NCBI GenBank assembly: GCA_900317945.1
Contig: ONIT01000018.1
Coordinates: forward strand, 1-32,816
Direction: 5' to 3'
DNA length: 32,816 nucleotides
Source: an uncultured Pseudomonadota bacterium
GTDB lineage: Bacteria > Pseudomonadota > Gammaproteobacteria > Enterobacterales > Succinivibrionaceae
The number at the start of each line of letters is the position of its first letter. The stretch's first letter is position 1. A model generated the notes under the pieces. The model saw nothing but the letters and a program-made list of their open reading frames with translations. It made no database searches and had not been told where the DNA came from. Below, piece after piece: positions 21,772 through 30,454 of the stretch. The position numbers and the translations under genes are program-made.

Positions 21772-23238
21772 CTACCTTCTCGCGATGTTCCTGATGAGGG
21801 CGAGCCCCTCCAGGTTCCCCGCGGCCTTAAGCGTCCTCATCAGGATCTGAGTGTAGATAGGAGTTGAGCGGAGGCCCCTTGCCGTCATCGAGGCGGTGAA
21901 GCAGCTCATGAGCATGGGAAGGATGAGGCCGTAGTCGCCGGTCATCTCGGTAACGAGCACCAGTCCCGTTACAGGGGCCCTCACCGATGAGGCGAAGAAG
22001 GCGCACATGCCGATTACCGCGAAGGCCTCGGCGGGGAACCCCGGAATGCCCAGAACGTCCCTGCAGAATACCCCGAACACCGCCCCGGTGAGAGTCCCTA
22101 TCGCGAGACTCGGAGCGAACACGCCGCCCGGGATCCCCGAGCAGAAGCAGAGCAGAGTCCCGCAGAACCTCGCGAGGAGCAGGAGCGCGAGGATCATAAT
22201 GCCGCGGCTTCCCGTGATGAATGACGGAATAGACGACATGCCGCTACCCGAGGCGTCAGGAAGAAGGAAGGTGATGCAGCCGAACGCCCCGCCCACCATG
22301 GCTGCCGCCAGAGTCTTAAGGGCAGCTTTCCCATGGGAGAGAGCGCCGTAGAAGTTCTGCATCTTCTCCACGAGGTAATTGAAAAGCGAGCCGACGACTC
22401 CGGTGAATACCCCGAGGATGGCGCAGAATACAAGGAACATCAGGGGCGGCGCCTTAAAGTCCGGCACGTCAAAGACCGGATCGCTCCCGAACATCAGCTG
22501 CCTTACGCAGCAGGCCGCGAGCACCGCGGCGGACACTGCCTGAATGGAGGCAAATGAGAAGCGGAACTGCGCGCGGAGCTCCTCATAGACAAAGAGGATC
22601 CCGGCGAGCGGAGCGTTGAACGCCGAGGTGAGGCCCGCCGCCGCGCCAGCCGCAATGAGCGCGTGCCTCCTGAACTGATGGTTTGTTCCGTGCCTGAGGT
22701 CCGCGAACATCGCTCCCGCTGCCCCGCCGAGCTGAATCGACGGCCCCTCGCGGCCCAGGATCATGCCGGAGCCGAGGGACATCAGGCCGGTGAAGAACTT
22801 CACGGGCAGCACCCGCTTCCAGCGCACCGGACGGAGCGACAGGAGCGCACCCTCAATCTCCGGAATTCCGGAGCCGCCGGCCTCAGGCGCGATGCGGGCC
22901 GTAAGGTACATGGCGATGCCGGCAAGGATGAAGCTCAGGGAGAAGGCCGCGAGCCAGAAGAGCGGGCCGTGTCCGAGCTCCGGGAGGTACTTCACCCGGA
23001 GCGAGATGATTACGTCGGGGATGTACTCGAAGAGCGAGCAGACCGTGCCGGTGAAGATCCCAAGCCCCAGGGAGATGATGATGAGGCCGATGGTCTCAGT
23101 CCTCCTGAAGTCCTGCGAGAGGAGCCTCTGGTAGGAGCGGAAGCGCCGGAGCGCAGAGACGGGAAGGCTCACCCTGGAGCTGGCGCCTGCAGCACCTTCC
23201 CCTTCCGGCTGTGTCCCTTCCTTTTCTTCTCCGCTCAC
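21772..23238 (-). CDS. clcA: ClC-family chloride/proton antiporter
   Basis: 488 aa, 16-18 membrane helices. It exchanges chloride for protons and supports acid resistance in enterics. The selectivity motifs are GSGIPEIEG (122-130), GREGPSIQLGG with gating glutamate E164, and GGVFAPSLAIG. The internal proton glutamate is in the VYEE pair (219-220), and the C-terminal PIY supplies the conserved Tyr. The gating and proton glutamates mark it as an exchanger rather than a channel. The start is GTG 23238 behind GGTGG. It begins nine bases after mrcB, so the two are almost surely co-transcribed. Confidence 0.93.
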   Translation of the reverse strand: MSGEEKEGTQPEGEGAAGASSRVSLPVSALRRFRSYQRLLSQDFRRTETIGLIIISLGLGIFTGTVCSLFEYIPDVIISLRVKYLPELGHGPLFWLAAFSLSFILAGIAMYLTARIAPEAGGSGIPEIEGALLSLRPVRWKRVLPVKFFTGLMSLGSGMILGREGPSIQLGGAAGAMFADLRHGTNHQFRRHALIAAGAAAGLTSAFNAPLAGILFVYEELRAQFRFSFASIQAVSAAVLAACCVRQLMFGSDPVFDVPDFKAPPLMFLVFCAILGVFTGVVGSLFNYLVEKMQNFYGALSHGKAALKTLAAAMVGGAFGCITFLLPDASGSGMSSIPSFITGSRGIMILALLLLARFCGTLLCFCSGIPGGVFAPSLAIGTLTGAVFGVFCRDVLGIPGFPAEAFAVIGMCAFFASSVRAPVTGLVLVTEMTGDYGLILPMLMSCFTASMTARGLRSTPIYTQILMRTLKAAGNLEGLALIRNIARR

Positions 23239-23247
23239 GCTGCCACC

Positions 23248-25725
23248 TTAATCAAAGACATCAAGTACGGAAGGCTCTGAGCAGTCGTCGATCTCGCCCT
23301 CCATGCCCTCGCGCACCGGAACGGTGACCGCGGCGCCGGAGCAGGTGTCGGCAAGGGCACGGCCGTCAGAATTGAACCTCACCTCCCTGATGCTCTCCGG
23401 AGGATTGAGGCGGAGCGAGGTGACGCCTCTCTTTTTGAGGTACGACTCATAAATCCTGAGCGCGCCCGTGCCTCCGGTGAAGCCCGTCGGCTTGTTGTCG
23501 TCACGCCCTACCCAGACCACGCCTGCCTCGTTGTCATCAAAGCCCGCGAACCAGGAGTCGCGGGTCGAGTCGGTGGTTCCGGTCTTCGCGGCAATGGTCT
23601 TTCCCGGGAATGAAGCGGCGAGGCGGCGGCCGGTTCCCTCGGCGACCACCCTGGTCATCGCCCAGACGGTGGAGTAGGAGTCCGCGGGATCGAGGACTTC
23701 CGTCACCTTCTCATCCGGATCGTCCTCCCTCTGGTAGAGGATGTCGCCGTCGCTTGACGTTACGGCCCGGATTACCCCAAGGGGCTGGTAGCGCCCAAGG
23801 TTCGCGATGGTTACGAACATCTGGCTCACCTCGAGGGGCGTGAGCTCGATGGTGCCGAGCACAACCGAGTACTGGTGATCGGCTATGGCGCTCACCTTCT
23901 TCTCCGGGATGCCGAGGCGGAGCAGCGTCTGCTTGACGTTCTTTACCCCTGTCGCGTAGCACACCGCGGCGGCCGGCACGTTGAGGGACTTGGCGAAGGC
24001 CCTGAAGAGGAACACCGGCCCGTGGTACTTCTTGTCGAAGTTCTTCGGCGTCCAGTCAGGCTGGCCAGGATGCGAGAAGGTGCGCGCCGTGTCGTTGATG
24101 ACGCTCCCCAGGTTGAAGCCGTGGGAGAAGCTCGTGAGGTAGACCGCGGGCTTCATCAGGGACCCGATCTGACGGCTCTGATCGAGCGCGCGGTTGAAAA
24201 GACCAGAGGTATTGACCTGGCTGCTCCCGACCACCGCGACGACCTCTCCCCTCCTCCAGTCCGTTACAACCGCGGCGGTCTCAATAGGCTGCTTTTCAAG
24301 CCAGGGAGCGGAGGTCTCCTGCACCGCCTCCTCCAGGGCGTTCTGAGAGAGCGGATCGAGGCTCGTGAAGATCCTGACGCCAGAGGACTTGAGGACGTCA
24401 TCCCCAAGCTTCGCCTGCACTTCACGGTTCACGTACTCCATGAATGCGGGGGTCTTCTTGAAAGTTCTGCTTGAGGAGCGGGGAATGACCTTGAGCTCGA
24501 GGCTCGTCAGCATCTCGTAGTCGCGGCGCCCGATGGAAAACTTGTCCGCGTTTGCCTGCATGCAGGAGGCCCACTCGTCGTCCTTCTGCCCGCTGCAGTC
24601 GCTGAGCTCCATTGAGGAGACGCTCTCAGCATTGTCGCAGTCCTTGCAGAGGACCTTCAGCACGACGTCGCGCCGCTCCTTCGCCTTATCGTTGTGCCGC
24701 CAGGGATCATAGAGCGAAGGCGCCTTGACGAGCCCGGCGAGGAAGGCAAGCTGCGCCTCGTTGAGCTCCTTCAAGGGCCTCCCGAAATAGAACTGCGAGG
24801 CAAGGGCGTAGCCGTAGATGCCGCCGCTCCTGCTCTGCCCCATGTAAATCTCGTTCATGTAGAACTCGAGGATCTGCTTCTTGGAATAGCGGGCGTCGAT
24901 GATTACCGCCATCACCGCCTCCTTGAGCTTTCTCGAGAGCGTTTTCTCGTTCGAGAGGAAATAGTTCTTCACGAACTGCTGCGTAAGCGTGCTGGCGCCC
25001 TGCTTCCTGCCGCCCTGCACCAGGTCGACGAAGAGCGCGCGGATGATGGCGCTGATGTCGATGCCGCCGTGGGAGAAGAAGTCGCGGTCCTCGACGTTTA
25101 CCAGAGTATAGATGAGCTCCTCAGGAACGTCATCTATCGAAATCTTCATGCGGTCTTCCATGCCCTTTCCGGTGATGCGGTCAAGGAGCACCGGCTCCAT
25201 GAGGGCTGAGACCAGCTTTCGGCAGTTATTCTCCTGGCACTCGCGGAGATCTGAGAGCTTGCCGTCCCTGAAGGTAAGGAGGAAATGGCGCTCGGGCTCC
25301 TGGCCGTTGTAGAAGTCGAAGTTGCGGCGGAAGATGAGGATGGTCACGGCTCCGCCCTTCTTCCTGATGGCGTACTGCCCGGGCTGCGTCATGGTGCTGA
25401 CGGCCTTGCGGTAATGGAGGAGCTTCAGCTCGCGCTCCATCTGCTCAGGCGTGATGCGCTCATTGAGGGAGAGCTCAAGGGGGCGCGCGTAGACGAGCGC
25501 GGGAAGATGCCACCTGCCGCGGGAGGAGTCGAGGGCGACCCTTATCTCGCGGTCCAGGAAATATCCCCAGACGGCAAGCGCGAGCGCGCAGGCGAGGAAG
25601 CCGAGGAAGCAGACTATAAAAAAGAAGCGGAGCACCGGGTGGCGCTTCGGCACCAGATCATCCCCGTACTGGCTGCTGTCCACACCGCGATCAAGCTCGT
25701 CGAAACTGTCTTTGTTCTTCTTCAC
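23248..25725 (-). CDS. mrcB: Bifunctional penicillin-binding protein 1b
   Basis: 825 aa. It polymerises and cross-links peptidoglycan at the inner membrane. There is one transmembrane segment (about 31-55), a UB2H-like domain (about 70-160) that would bind an LpoB-type activator, and a GT51 domain with catalytic E212 (VEDRDFFSHGG) and GASTLTQQFVKNYFL. The transpeptidase has S522-LMK, SLN (580-582) and KTG (714-716). Between the two enzymes, at about 359-400, there is an insert with four cysteines (C360, C363, C377, C388) that I do not know from E. coli PBP1b. Further Cys pairs are C163/C168 and C795/C815. The start is GTG 25725 with a modest ribosome-binding site. Confidence 0.93.
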   Translation of the reverse strand: MKKNKDSFDELDRGVDSSQYGDDLVPKRHPVLRFFFIVCFLGFLACALALAVWGYFLDREIRVALDSSRGRWHLPALVYARPLELSLNERITPEQMERELKLLHYRKAVSTMTQPGQYAIRKKGGAVTILIFRRNFDFYNGQEPERHFLLTFRDGKLSDLRECQENNCRKLVSALMEPVLLDRITGKGMEDRMKISIDDVPEELIYTLVNVEDRDFFSHGGIDISAIIRALFVDLVQGGRKQGASTLTQQFVKNYFLSNEKTLSRKLKEAVMAVIIDARYSKKQILEFYMNEIYMGQSRSGGIYGYALASQFYFGRPLKELNEAQLAFLAGLVKAPSLYDPWRHNDKAKERRDVVLKVLCKDCDNAESVSSMELSDCSGQKDDEWASCMQANADKFSIGRRDYEMLTSLELKVIPRSSSRTFKKTPAFMEYVNREVQAKLGDDVLKSSGVRIFTSLDPLSQNALEEAVQETSAPWLEKQPIETAAVVTDWRRGEVVAVVGSSQVNTSGLFNRALDQSRQIGSLMKPAVYLTSFSHGFNLGSVINDTARTFSHPGQPDWTPKNFDKKYHGPVFLFRAFAKSLNVPAAAVCYATGVKNVKQTLLRLGIPEKKVSAIADHQYSVVLGTIELTPLEVSQMFVTIANLGRYQPLGVIRAVTSSDGDILYQREDDPDEKVTEVLDPADSYSTVWAMTRVVAEGTGRRLAASFPGKTIAAKTGTTDSTRDSWFAGFDDNEAGVVWVGRDDNKPTGFTGGTGALRIYESYLKKRGVTSLRLNPPESIREVRFNSDGRALADTCSGAAVTVPVREGMEGEIDDCSEPSVLDVFD

Positions 25726-26216
25726 TTCCGTTTCCCGTCAAGGTTAAATCACGCGTGAGCCACTCTCACAGCCTGACGCATTATACAGCGTTACTGCTCA
25801 CAGTCGACCTGTATGATAGCTCTAGTGTTATTGTTCAGTCATTTTAAGACGACTCGGATGCAAGTAAAAATTCATGGCAATGCCTCGTTATGACATATTT
25901 GCCGTCATTAAAATTTGATTGCATCATCTGCTTCAGTTATCATGAAGGAATGGAACAGACGTTCTGCCCCTTCACCATTGAAGAGAAGAATGTTGTTCCT
26001 GTCATAACAAGATCTGTACGGCAGAATTCATGATTGAATCTCTTCGGCTGTTTCAGGCATTGTCTGACGCCGCTTCCCGTGAGGGTGCGTGAATTGAAAA
26101 TACGGCAGAGGAACGCGGGTTCCCGTTTTGTGACGGATATCTTAAAAATGGTCAGATGAAATGCCCTGAACCGGCAGGTCTCAGGGCCTTTTGAGGATTC
26201 CGTCGCTTTACTTGAT
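25726..26216. other. 490-base region without a recognised gene
   Basis: It lies upstream of mrcB and downstream of dusC, both on the minus strand, so it should hold the mrcB promoter, though I see no strong -35/-10 pair. It is AT-rich. A plus-strand frame from 25949 gives 27 codons (MEQTFCPFTIEEKNV...), a TGA, then about 40 more open codons. It might be a decayed gene, but I recognise no family. Confidence 0.4.
26163..26187. terminator. Terminator-like hairpin downstream of dusC
   Basis: GCCCTGA and TCAGGGC form a 7-bp stem with an 11-nt loop. On the minus strand ATTTC follows; on the plus strand CTTTTG follows. It is weak in both directions. Confidence 0.4.
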
Positions 26217-27173
26217 TTACCGCTCCGCGCGGGCGATCTCCTTCTCGATAAGGGGAAGCGCATCATCCGCGCTCTCTGCCCTGCACACCTCGCGGAAGAA
26301 GGTCTTAAGCGGCTCATAATGGAGCCTCAGATAGGCAAGGAACTGCTTAATCCTGGGGAAGAGATGTATCCCGTACCTCCGCCCGGCATCAGCGAACCTT
26401 ATGACAAGTCGCAGCGCCTCGCTGTAGGGAAGCTCACTTCCTCCCCTGATGACATCAGGAAGGTTCGGGAGCCAGACGGCGCCGCGCCCCAGCATGAGCC
26501 TTGAGGTGCCGGTAACATCGCAGCACCTCTCCGCGGACTCCTTATCGAAGACATCACCGTTCGCGTTCAGGAGAATTTCCGGGAACGCCTCGCGCACCTC
26601 GCGGATTTTCTCCCACTTGACTGTTCCAGGGAGGTACTCGTCATCACGGGTCCTGCCGTGCACCGTAAGCTCGTCAATGCCAGCGGAGACGAGCTTTCCC
26701 GCAAGCATTACAGCGTCGTCAGGCGAGGAGAAGCCGAGCCGCATCTTGGCGGAGAAGGGGATGCTCTCCGGCACAGCCTCCCTCACTGACGCAGTAAGCG
26801 CGTAGAGGAGCTCCGGATCCTTCAGTACTGCTGAGCCCCCGCCAGACCTCACCACCTGCTTCGCCGGGCAGCCGAAGTTGAGGTCAATCCCGGCAGCGCC
26901 GAGCCTTACGAGCCTCTCGGCGGTAATACGGAGGGGCTCCTCGTGCTCCCCGAGGAGCTGCGCCCTTACGGGAGTGCCCGAGGCTGTCCGGGATCCGGTC
27001 CTGAGCTCCGGCATCTTCTTCAGGAGCACGCTCTCCGGAACCGGGAGATCATTCACCCGGATGAACTCCGAGACGCAGTAGTCATAGCGCGTGACTGAGG
27101 TAAGCACCTCGCGCATCGGCGCGTCAAGTACCCCGTCCATCGGGGCAAGGATAAGAAAGTCAGGCTGTGCCAC
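26217..27173 (-). CDS. dusC: tRNA-dihydrouridine(16) synthase DusC
   Basis: 318 aa. This FMN enzyme reduces uridine 16 in tRNA D loops using NADPH. Family motifs are LAPMDGVLDAPMRE at the start, LNFGCPAKQVVRSGGGSAVLK with catalytic C102, AKMRLGF, ELTVHGRT, NANGDVFD and MLGRGA. The DusC (rather than DusA/B) call rests on the YDYCVSEFIRVND region and the HLFPRIKQFLAYLR tail, which resemble E. coli DusC. I place the start at GTG 27173 with GGAGG four bases upstream. The open frame extends to 27242, but that extension has no family match. Confidence 0.9.
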   Translation of the reverse strand: MAQPDFLILAPMDGVLDAPMREVLTSVTRYDYCVSEFIRVNDLPVPESVLLKKMPELRTGSRTASGTPVRAQLLGEHEEPLRITAERLVRLGAAGIDLNFGCPAKQVVRSGGGSAVLKDPELLYALTASVREAVPESIPFSAKMRLGFSSPDDAVMLAGKLVSAGIDELTVHGRTRDDEYLPGTVKWEKIREVREAFPEILLNANGDVFDKESAERCCDVTGTSRLMLGRGAVWLPNLPDVIRGGSELPYSEALRLVIRFADAGRRYGIHLFPRIKQFLAYLRLHYEPLKTFFREVCRAESADDALPLIEKEIARAER

Positions 27174-27372
27174 GGCGCCTCCAGGAATGCAGCTGCAGAG
27201 AGGAAGAGAGCGTGTCCCTTCCCCGGGAAAATTACCGCACAAGCTACCACAAACTTCCGGAAACTGCCACAGGAAACCGCGCCCAGGCCGCAGACGCGGA
27301 AAATCCCATGGATCAGAAGACAGAATAGGGAGTCATCCGGCCTGCCGCACCGGGAGCCTGGTACAGCAGCGC

Positions 27373-27401
27373 TTGATGAATCGTCCGGACGCGCTTAAAC
27401 T
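27373..27401 (+). promoter_or_regulatory. Candidate sigma70 promoter of queC
   Basis: TTGATG (27373-27378), a 17-base spacer and TAAACT (27396-27401). The leader is about 30 bases, too short for a preQ1 riboswitch, and none is seen. Confidence 0.5.
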
Positions 27402-27436
27402 GACTGAAGCATCACGTTTTTTAAGGAGAACAGCAG

Positions 27437-28144
27437 ATGACCAGAGCGGTAGTACTAACAAGCGGAGGCCTTGACTCGTCGACCTGCCTCGCGATGGCAG
27501 TTGAGAAATACGGAGCTGCGGAGACCGATGCCCTCAATATCCTCTACGGGCAGAAGAATGACCGCGAGCTCGCCTCGGCGAAGAAAATCGCGGAGCACTA
27601 CGGCGTGCGCTACACGCTCCTAGACCTCCGTCAGATCTTCAGCTTCTCGAACTCCAGCATGCTCCGGGGCTCCACGGAGGAGATCCCCGAGGAGAGCTAC
27701 GCCGAGCAGCTTAAGAAGCTCGGAGGCGAGGGGACGGTCTCCACCTATGTCCCCTTCAGGAACGGCACCATGCTCTCCTCAGCCGCCTCCTTCGCTCTTT
27801 CAAGAGGCGCCGAGGTCATCATGTACGGCGCCCATGCCGATGACGCCGCGGGACGCGCCTACCCCGACTGCACACCGGAGTTCGCCGAGTACATGGGCAA
27901 GGCCATATATGAGGGCTCCGGCCGCGTCCTCCGCCTCGAGGCCCCGTTCATCAATATGACGAAGGCTGACATCGTGAGGAAGGGCCTCGAGCTCCATGTG
28001 CCCTATGAGCTCACCTGGTCCTGCTACGAGGGCCGCGAGAAGGCCTGCGGCGTCTGCGGAACCTGCCGCGACCGCCTGAAGGCGTTCAGGCTCAACGGCG
28101 CAGAGGATCCTATCGAGTACGAGAGGTTCCCGGAGGACATCTGA
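27437..28144 (+). CDS. queC: 7-cyano-7-deazaguanine synthase
   Basis: 235 aa. QueC converts 7-carboxy-7-deazaguanine to preQ0 with ATP and ammonia in queuosine synthesis. The PP-loop SGGLDSS is at 9-15. The zinc site is C196, C204, C207 and C210 in CYEGREKACGVCGTC. YVPFRNGTMLS and GAHADDAAGRAYPDC are typical of the family. An AAGGAG site lies eight bases before the ATG. No other queuosine gene is next to it; dusC, another tRNA modification gene, is divergent upstream. Confidence 0.95.
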   Translation: MTRAVVLTSGGLDSSTCLAMAVEKYGAAETDALNILYGQKNDRELASAKKIAEHYGVRYTLLDLRQIFSFSNSSMLRGSTEEIPEESYAEQLKKLGGEGTVSTYVPFRNGTMLSSAASFALSRGAEVIMYGAHADDAAGRAYPDCTPEFAEYMGKAIYEGSGRVLRLEAPFINMTKADIVRKGLELHVPYELTWSCYEGREKACGVCGTCRDRLKAFRLNGAEDPIEYERFPEDI

Positions 28145-28162
28145 CAGTTTTTTCTTTCTCCC

Positions 28163-28206
28163 TGCGGCACGCCGGTGCAGCGTGCCGCATTTGAGTGCTC
28201 TTTTTG
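28163..28206 (+). terminator. Terminator after queC
   Basis: A perfect 10-bp stem (28163-28172 with 28180-28189) and a 7-nt loop. A weak ATTTGAG follows, then a TTTTTG run at 28201-28206, so the T tract is displaced. Confidence 0.5.
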
Positions 28207-28257
28207 TCCGAATTGTTACAGTGATAAAAAATTCACGTATTTTGTCTGTAAAATGCA

Positions 28258-28286
28258 TTGTCTAATTTAATCAATGCTGATATAAC
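28258..28286 (+). promoter_or_regulatory. Promoter of dksA
   Basis: TTGTCT (28258-28263), a 17-base spacer and TATAAC (28281-28286) preceded by a TG extension. The leader is about 50 bases and ends in GGAG. Confidence 0.6.
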
Positions 28287-28342
28287 GGAAGATTGTTCAG
28301 AAGGAACTCCGGCAGAAGAATCGGAGTCTAAAGGAGAAAGCG

Positions 28343-28783
28343 ATGACAGACACATCGAAATTAAGCGCACTTTCCATAGCGGGAGTAGAGCCTTACCAGG
28401 AAAAGCCCGGCGAGGAGTACATGAACCCGAACCAGAAGGAGCATTTCCGCAAGATTCTTACCCTCTGGAGAGAGCATCTCACCGGCGACGTCAGAGAGAC
28501 CGTAGGGCACCTCAAGGATGACTCGGCCAACTTCCCTGATCCACTTGACCGCGCGAGCCACGAGGAGGAGTTCTCCCTTGAGCTCCGTGCCCGCGACAGA
28601 GAGCGCAAGCTGATGAAGAAGATTGACAAGACCCTCGCGAAGCTCGACACCGATGACTTCGGCTACTGCGACCACTGCGGCAGCCCCATCGGCCTCAGAA
28701 GGCTTGAGGCAAGGCCGACCGCCGACCTCTGCGTTGACTGCAAGAACCTCGCTGAGCTCGAGGAGAAGCAGAATTACGAGTAA
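28343..28783 (+). CDS. dksA: RNA polymerase-binding transcription factor DksA
   Basis: 146 aa. DksA enters the secondary channel of RNA polymerase and, with ppGpp, lowers rRNA promoter activity and raises amino-acid operons. The coiled-coil tip has D66xxD69xA71, the acidic pair needed for function. The zinc site is complete with C109, C112, C130 and C133, so it is the zinc-binding form. The N-terminal region MTDTSKLSALSIAGVEPYQ and the EYMNPNQKEHFRKIL segment match the family. It stands in front of pcnB but has its own terminator. Confidence 0.96.
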   Translation: MTDTSKLSALSIAGVEPYQEKPGEEYMNPNQKEHFRKILTLWREHLTGDVRETVGHLKDDSANFPDPLDRASHEEEFSLELRARDRERKLMKKIDKTLAKLDTDDFGYCDHCGSPIGLRRLEARPTADLCVDCKNLAELEEKQNYE

Positions 28784-28819
28784 CGACGCGGCTATGATTT
28801 TCCGTCGTTAACTCAGGAG

Positions 28820-28847
28820 AGCCGGAGGCGCTGCTTCCGGCTTTTTC
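28820..28847 (+). terminator. Intrinsic terminator of dksA
   Basis: AGCCGGA (28820-28826) pairs with TCCGGCT (28836-28842) around a 9-nt loop, followed by TTTTC. Confidence 0.75.
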
Positions 28848-28992
28848 ATATCCGAAGCTCCTGCCCTGCTCCCCAGGAGCGCGAAAACGCCTTTCCTTCC
28901 GCATTCTGTAAAAAATATCTCTCATGCGCTAAAATAGCGGATGTTTTTTATTATTTTGTGATCATCAAGAAAATTCAGGCCGGAGGATGGCT

Positions 28993-30399
28993 ATTTTAAA
29001 ATCGATACTGAATCTCCTGAAAATGCACCGCCGGAGCGGAAAAGCGTCCGGGACAGGAGAAACCAGGGCTGTAATCATACCGCGCGAGAAAAATCCAATC
29101 AGAAAAAGCGATATAAGCCAGAACGCGGTCAGGGTCCTGAGGGTGCTCAATGACGCCGGCTACGAGGCGTACCTTGTAGGAGGCGGCATCCGCGATCTTA
29201 TCCTGGGGCGCCACCCCAAGGACTTCGACGTAACCACCAACGCGACGCCCGAGCAGGTCAAGAGGCTCTTCCGCAACTGCCGCATCATCGGCAGGCGCTT
29301 CAAGATCGTCCACGTGGTCTTCGCCGAGGAGATCATCGAGGTCGCCACGTTCAGAGGCAGAGGCGGCGATGAGGACGAGGAGAGAGGGAAGCGCGCTGAG
29401 AGGAACGGCATGCTGGTGCGTGACAACCTCTACGGCACCCTTGAGGAGGATGCCGACCGGCGCGACTTCACCATCAACTCCGTCTACTGGTCAGCGAAGG
29501 ACGGATCGCTCAGGGACTTCCACAACGGTCTCCGCGACATGCGCGAGGGGCGCGTCGACATCATCGGCGATCCTGACACCCGCTACCACGAGGATCCGGT
29601 GAGGATGCTCCGCGCCGTGCGCTTTGCCGCGAAGCTCGGAATGACCATCACCGAGCGGACCGACGAGCCCATCTACGCGCTCTCCCATCTCCTTGACGAG
29701 ATTGCGCCGGCAAGGCTCTTCGAGGAGGTGCTGAAGCTCTTCGTCTACGGGCATGCCGTAAGGAGCCTCGAGGAGCTGAGGAAGCACCATCTGTTCAAGG
29801 AGCTCTTCCCCGCGGTTGACTCGCTCCTGGACAGCGCCGAGGGTGAGAACTACCAGAAGTTCCTCAATGAGGTCTGCTCCTCGACCGACCGGAGGATCCA
29901 GGGCGGGAAGCCCGTTACCGCGACCTTCATGTACGCCTCCCTGATGTGGCCCTCCTTCATCTCGGAGTTCAACCGCCTCCGGAAGGCCGCGAGGGACTCG
30001 TCAAAGGGCGGCAAGAGCCCCGCGCAGTGCGCCGAGGACGCGATGAACACCGTCATAGGCGAGCAGTGCCGCCATACGGCGATCCCGCGCGTCATCACGA
30101 CCGAGATCAGGGAGCTCTGGACCCTCGAGTTCGAGCTTCTCAGGATGGACCGCGAGAAGGCGCCCAAGATCATCACCATGAGGCGCTTCAGAAGCGCGCT
30201 CGACTTCATGCTCTACCGCGGCAGGCTGGACGAGAGGCTGATGAAGGTCTACAACTGGTGGAACGACTTCTACAACAGCCACCTGGACCTTATACCGCAG
30301 AGGCAGCCAAGGCGCGACTCACGCGACGGCGGCAGGAAGGGCGGAAGGCGCCCGAGAAGCGGCGTGAAGAGAATATTCGGCGGGAAGCAGGGCAGCTAG
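28993..30399 (+). CDS. pcnB: Poly(A) polymerase I, probable AUU start
   Basis: 468 aa from ATT 28993. PcnB adds 3' poly(A) tails that speed RNA decay. The nucleotidyltransferase core has LVGGGIRDLILGRHPKDFDV with catalytic Asp residues near 77 and 79, then TTNATPEQVKRLFRNCRIIGRRF, RRDFTINSVYW and RYHEDPVRMLRAVRFAAKLG. The basic tail (RRDSRDGGRKGGRRPRSG) is typical. The in-frame ATG at 28987 directly abuts GGAGG with no spacer. The ATT lies six bases after it, and its reading ILKSILNLLK aligns with the E. coli N-terminus, which is known to start at AUU. If ATG is used, the protein has two extra residues. folK follows. Confidence 0.93.
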   Translation: MLKSILNLLKMHRRSGKASGTGETRAVIIPREKNPIRKSDISQNAVRVLRVLNDAGYEAYLVGGGIRDLILGRHPKDFDVTTNATPEQVKRLFRNCRIIGRRFKIVHVVFAEEIIEVATFRGRGGDEDEERGKRAERNGMLVRDNLYGTLEEDADRRDFTINSVYWSAKDGSLRDFHNGLRDMREGRVDIIGDPDTRYHEDPVRMLRAVRFAAKLGMTITERTDEPIYALSHLLDEIAPARLFEEVLKLFVYGHAVRSLEELRKHHLFKELFPAVDSLLDSAEGENYQKFLNEVCSSTDRRIQGGKPVTATFMYASLMWPSFISEFNRLRKAARDSSKGGKSPAQCAEDAMNTVIGEQCRHTAIPRVITTEIRELWTLEFELLRMDREKAPKIITMRRFRSALDFMLYRGRLDERLMKVYNWWNDFYNSHLDLIPQRQPRRDSRDGGRKGGRRPRSGVKRIFGGKQGS

Positions 30400-30404
30400 C
30401 CCTG

Positions 30405-30435
30405 ATCTGCCGCGGGACACTCTCCTGCGGCAGAT
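30405..30435 (+). other. Intercistronic hairpin between pcnB and folK
   Basis: ATCTGCCGC (30405-30413) pairs perfectly with GCGGCAGAT (30427-30435) around a 13-nt loop. There is no T tract. It could mark an mRNA processing or stability point inside the operon. Confidence 0.55.
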
Positions 30436-30454
30436 TCCAATATGGGAGAGGAAC

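Noticed and set aside
25940..26317. 125-aa minus-strand frame overlapping dusC
   Set aside because: Its first third is the dusC gene in another frame and the rest has no recognisable domain or start site.
27243..27436. preQ1 riboswitch before queC
   Set aside because: The leader after the likely promoter is about 30 bases and lacks the H-type pseudoknot pattern.
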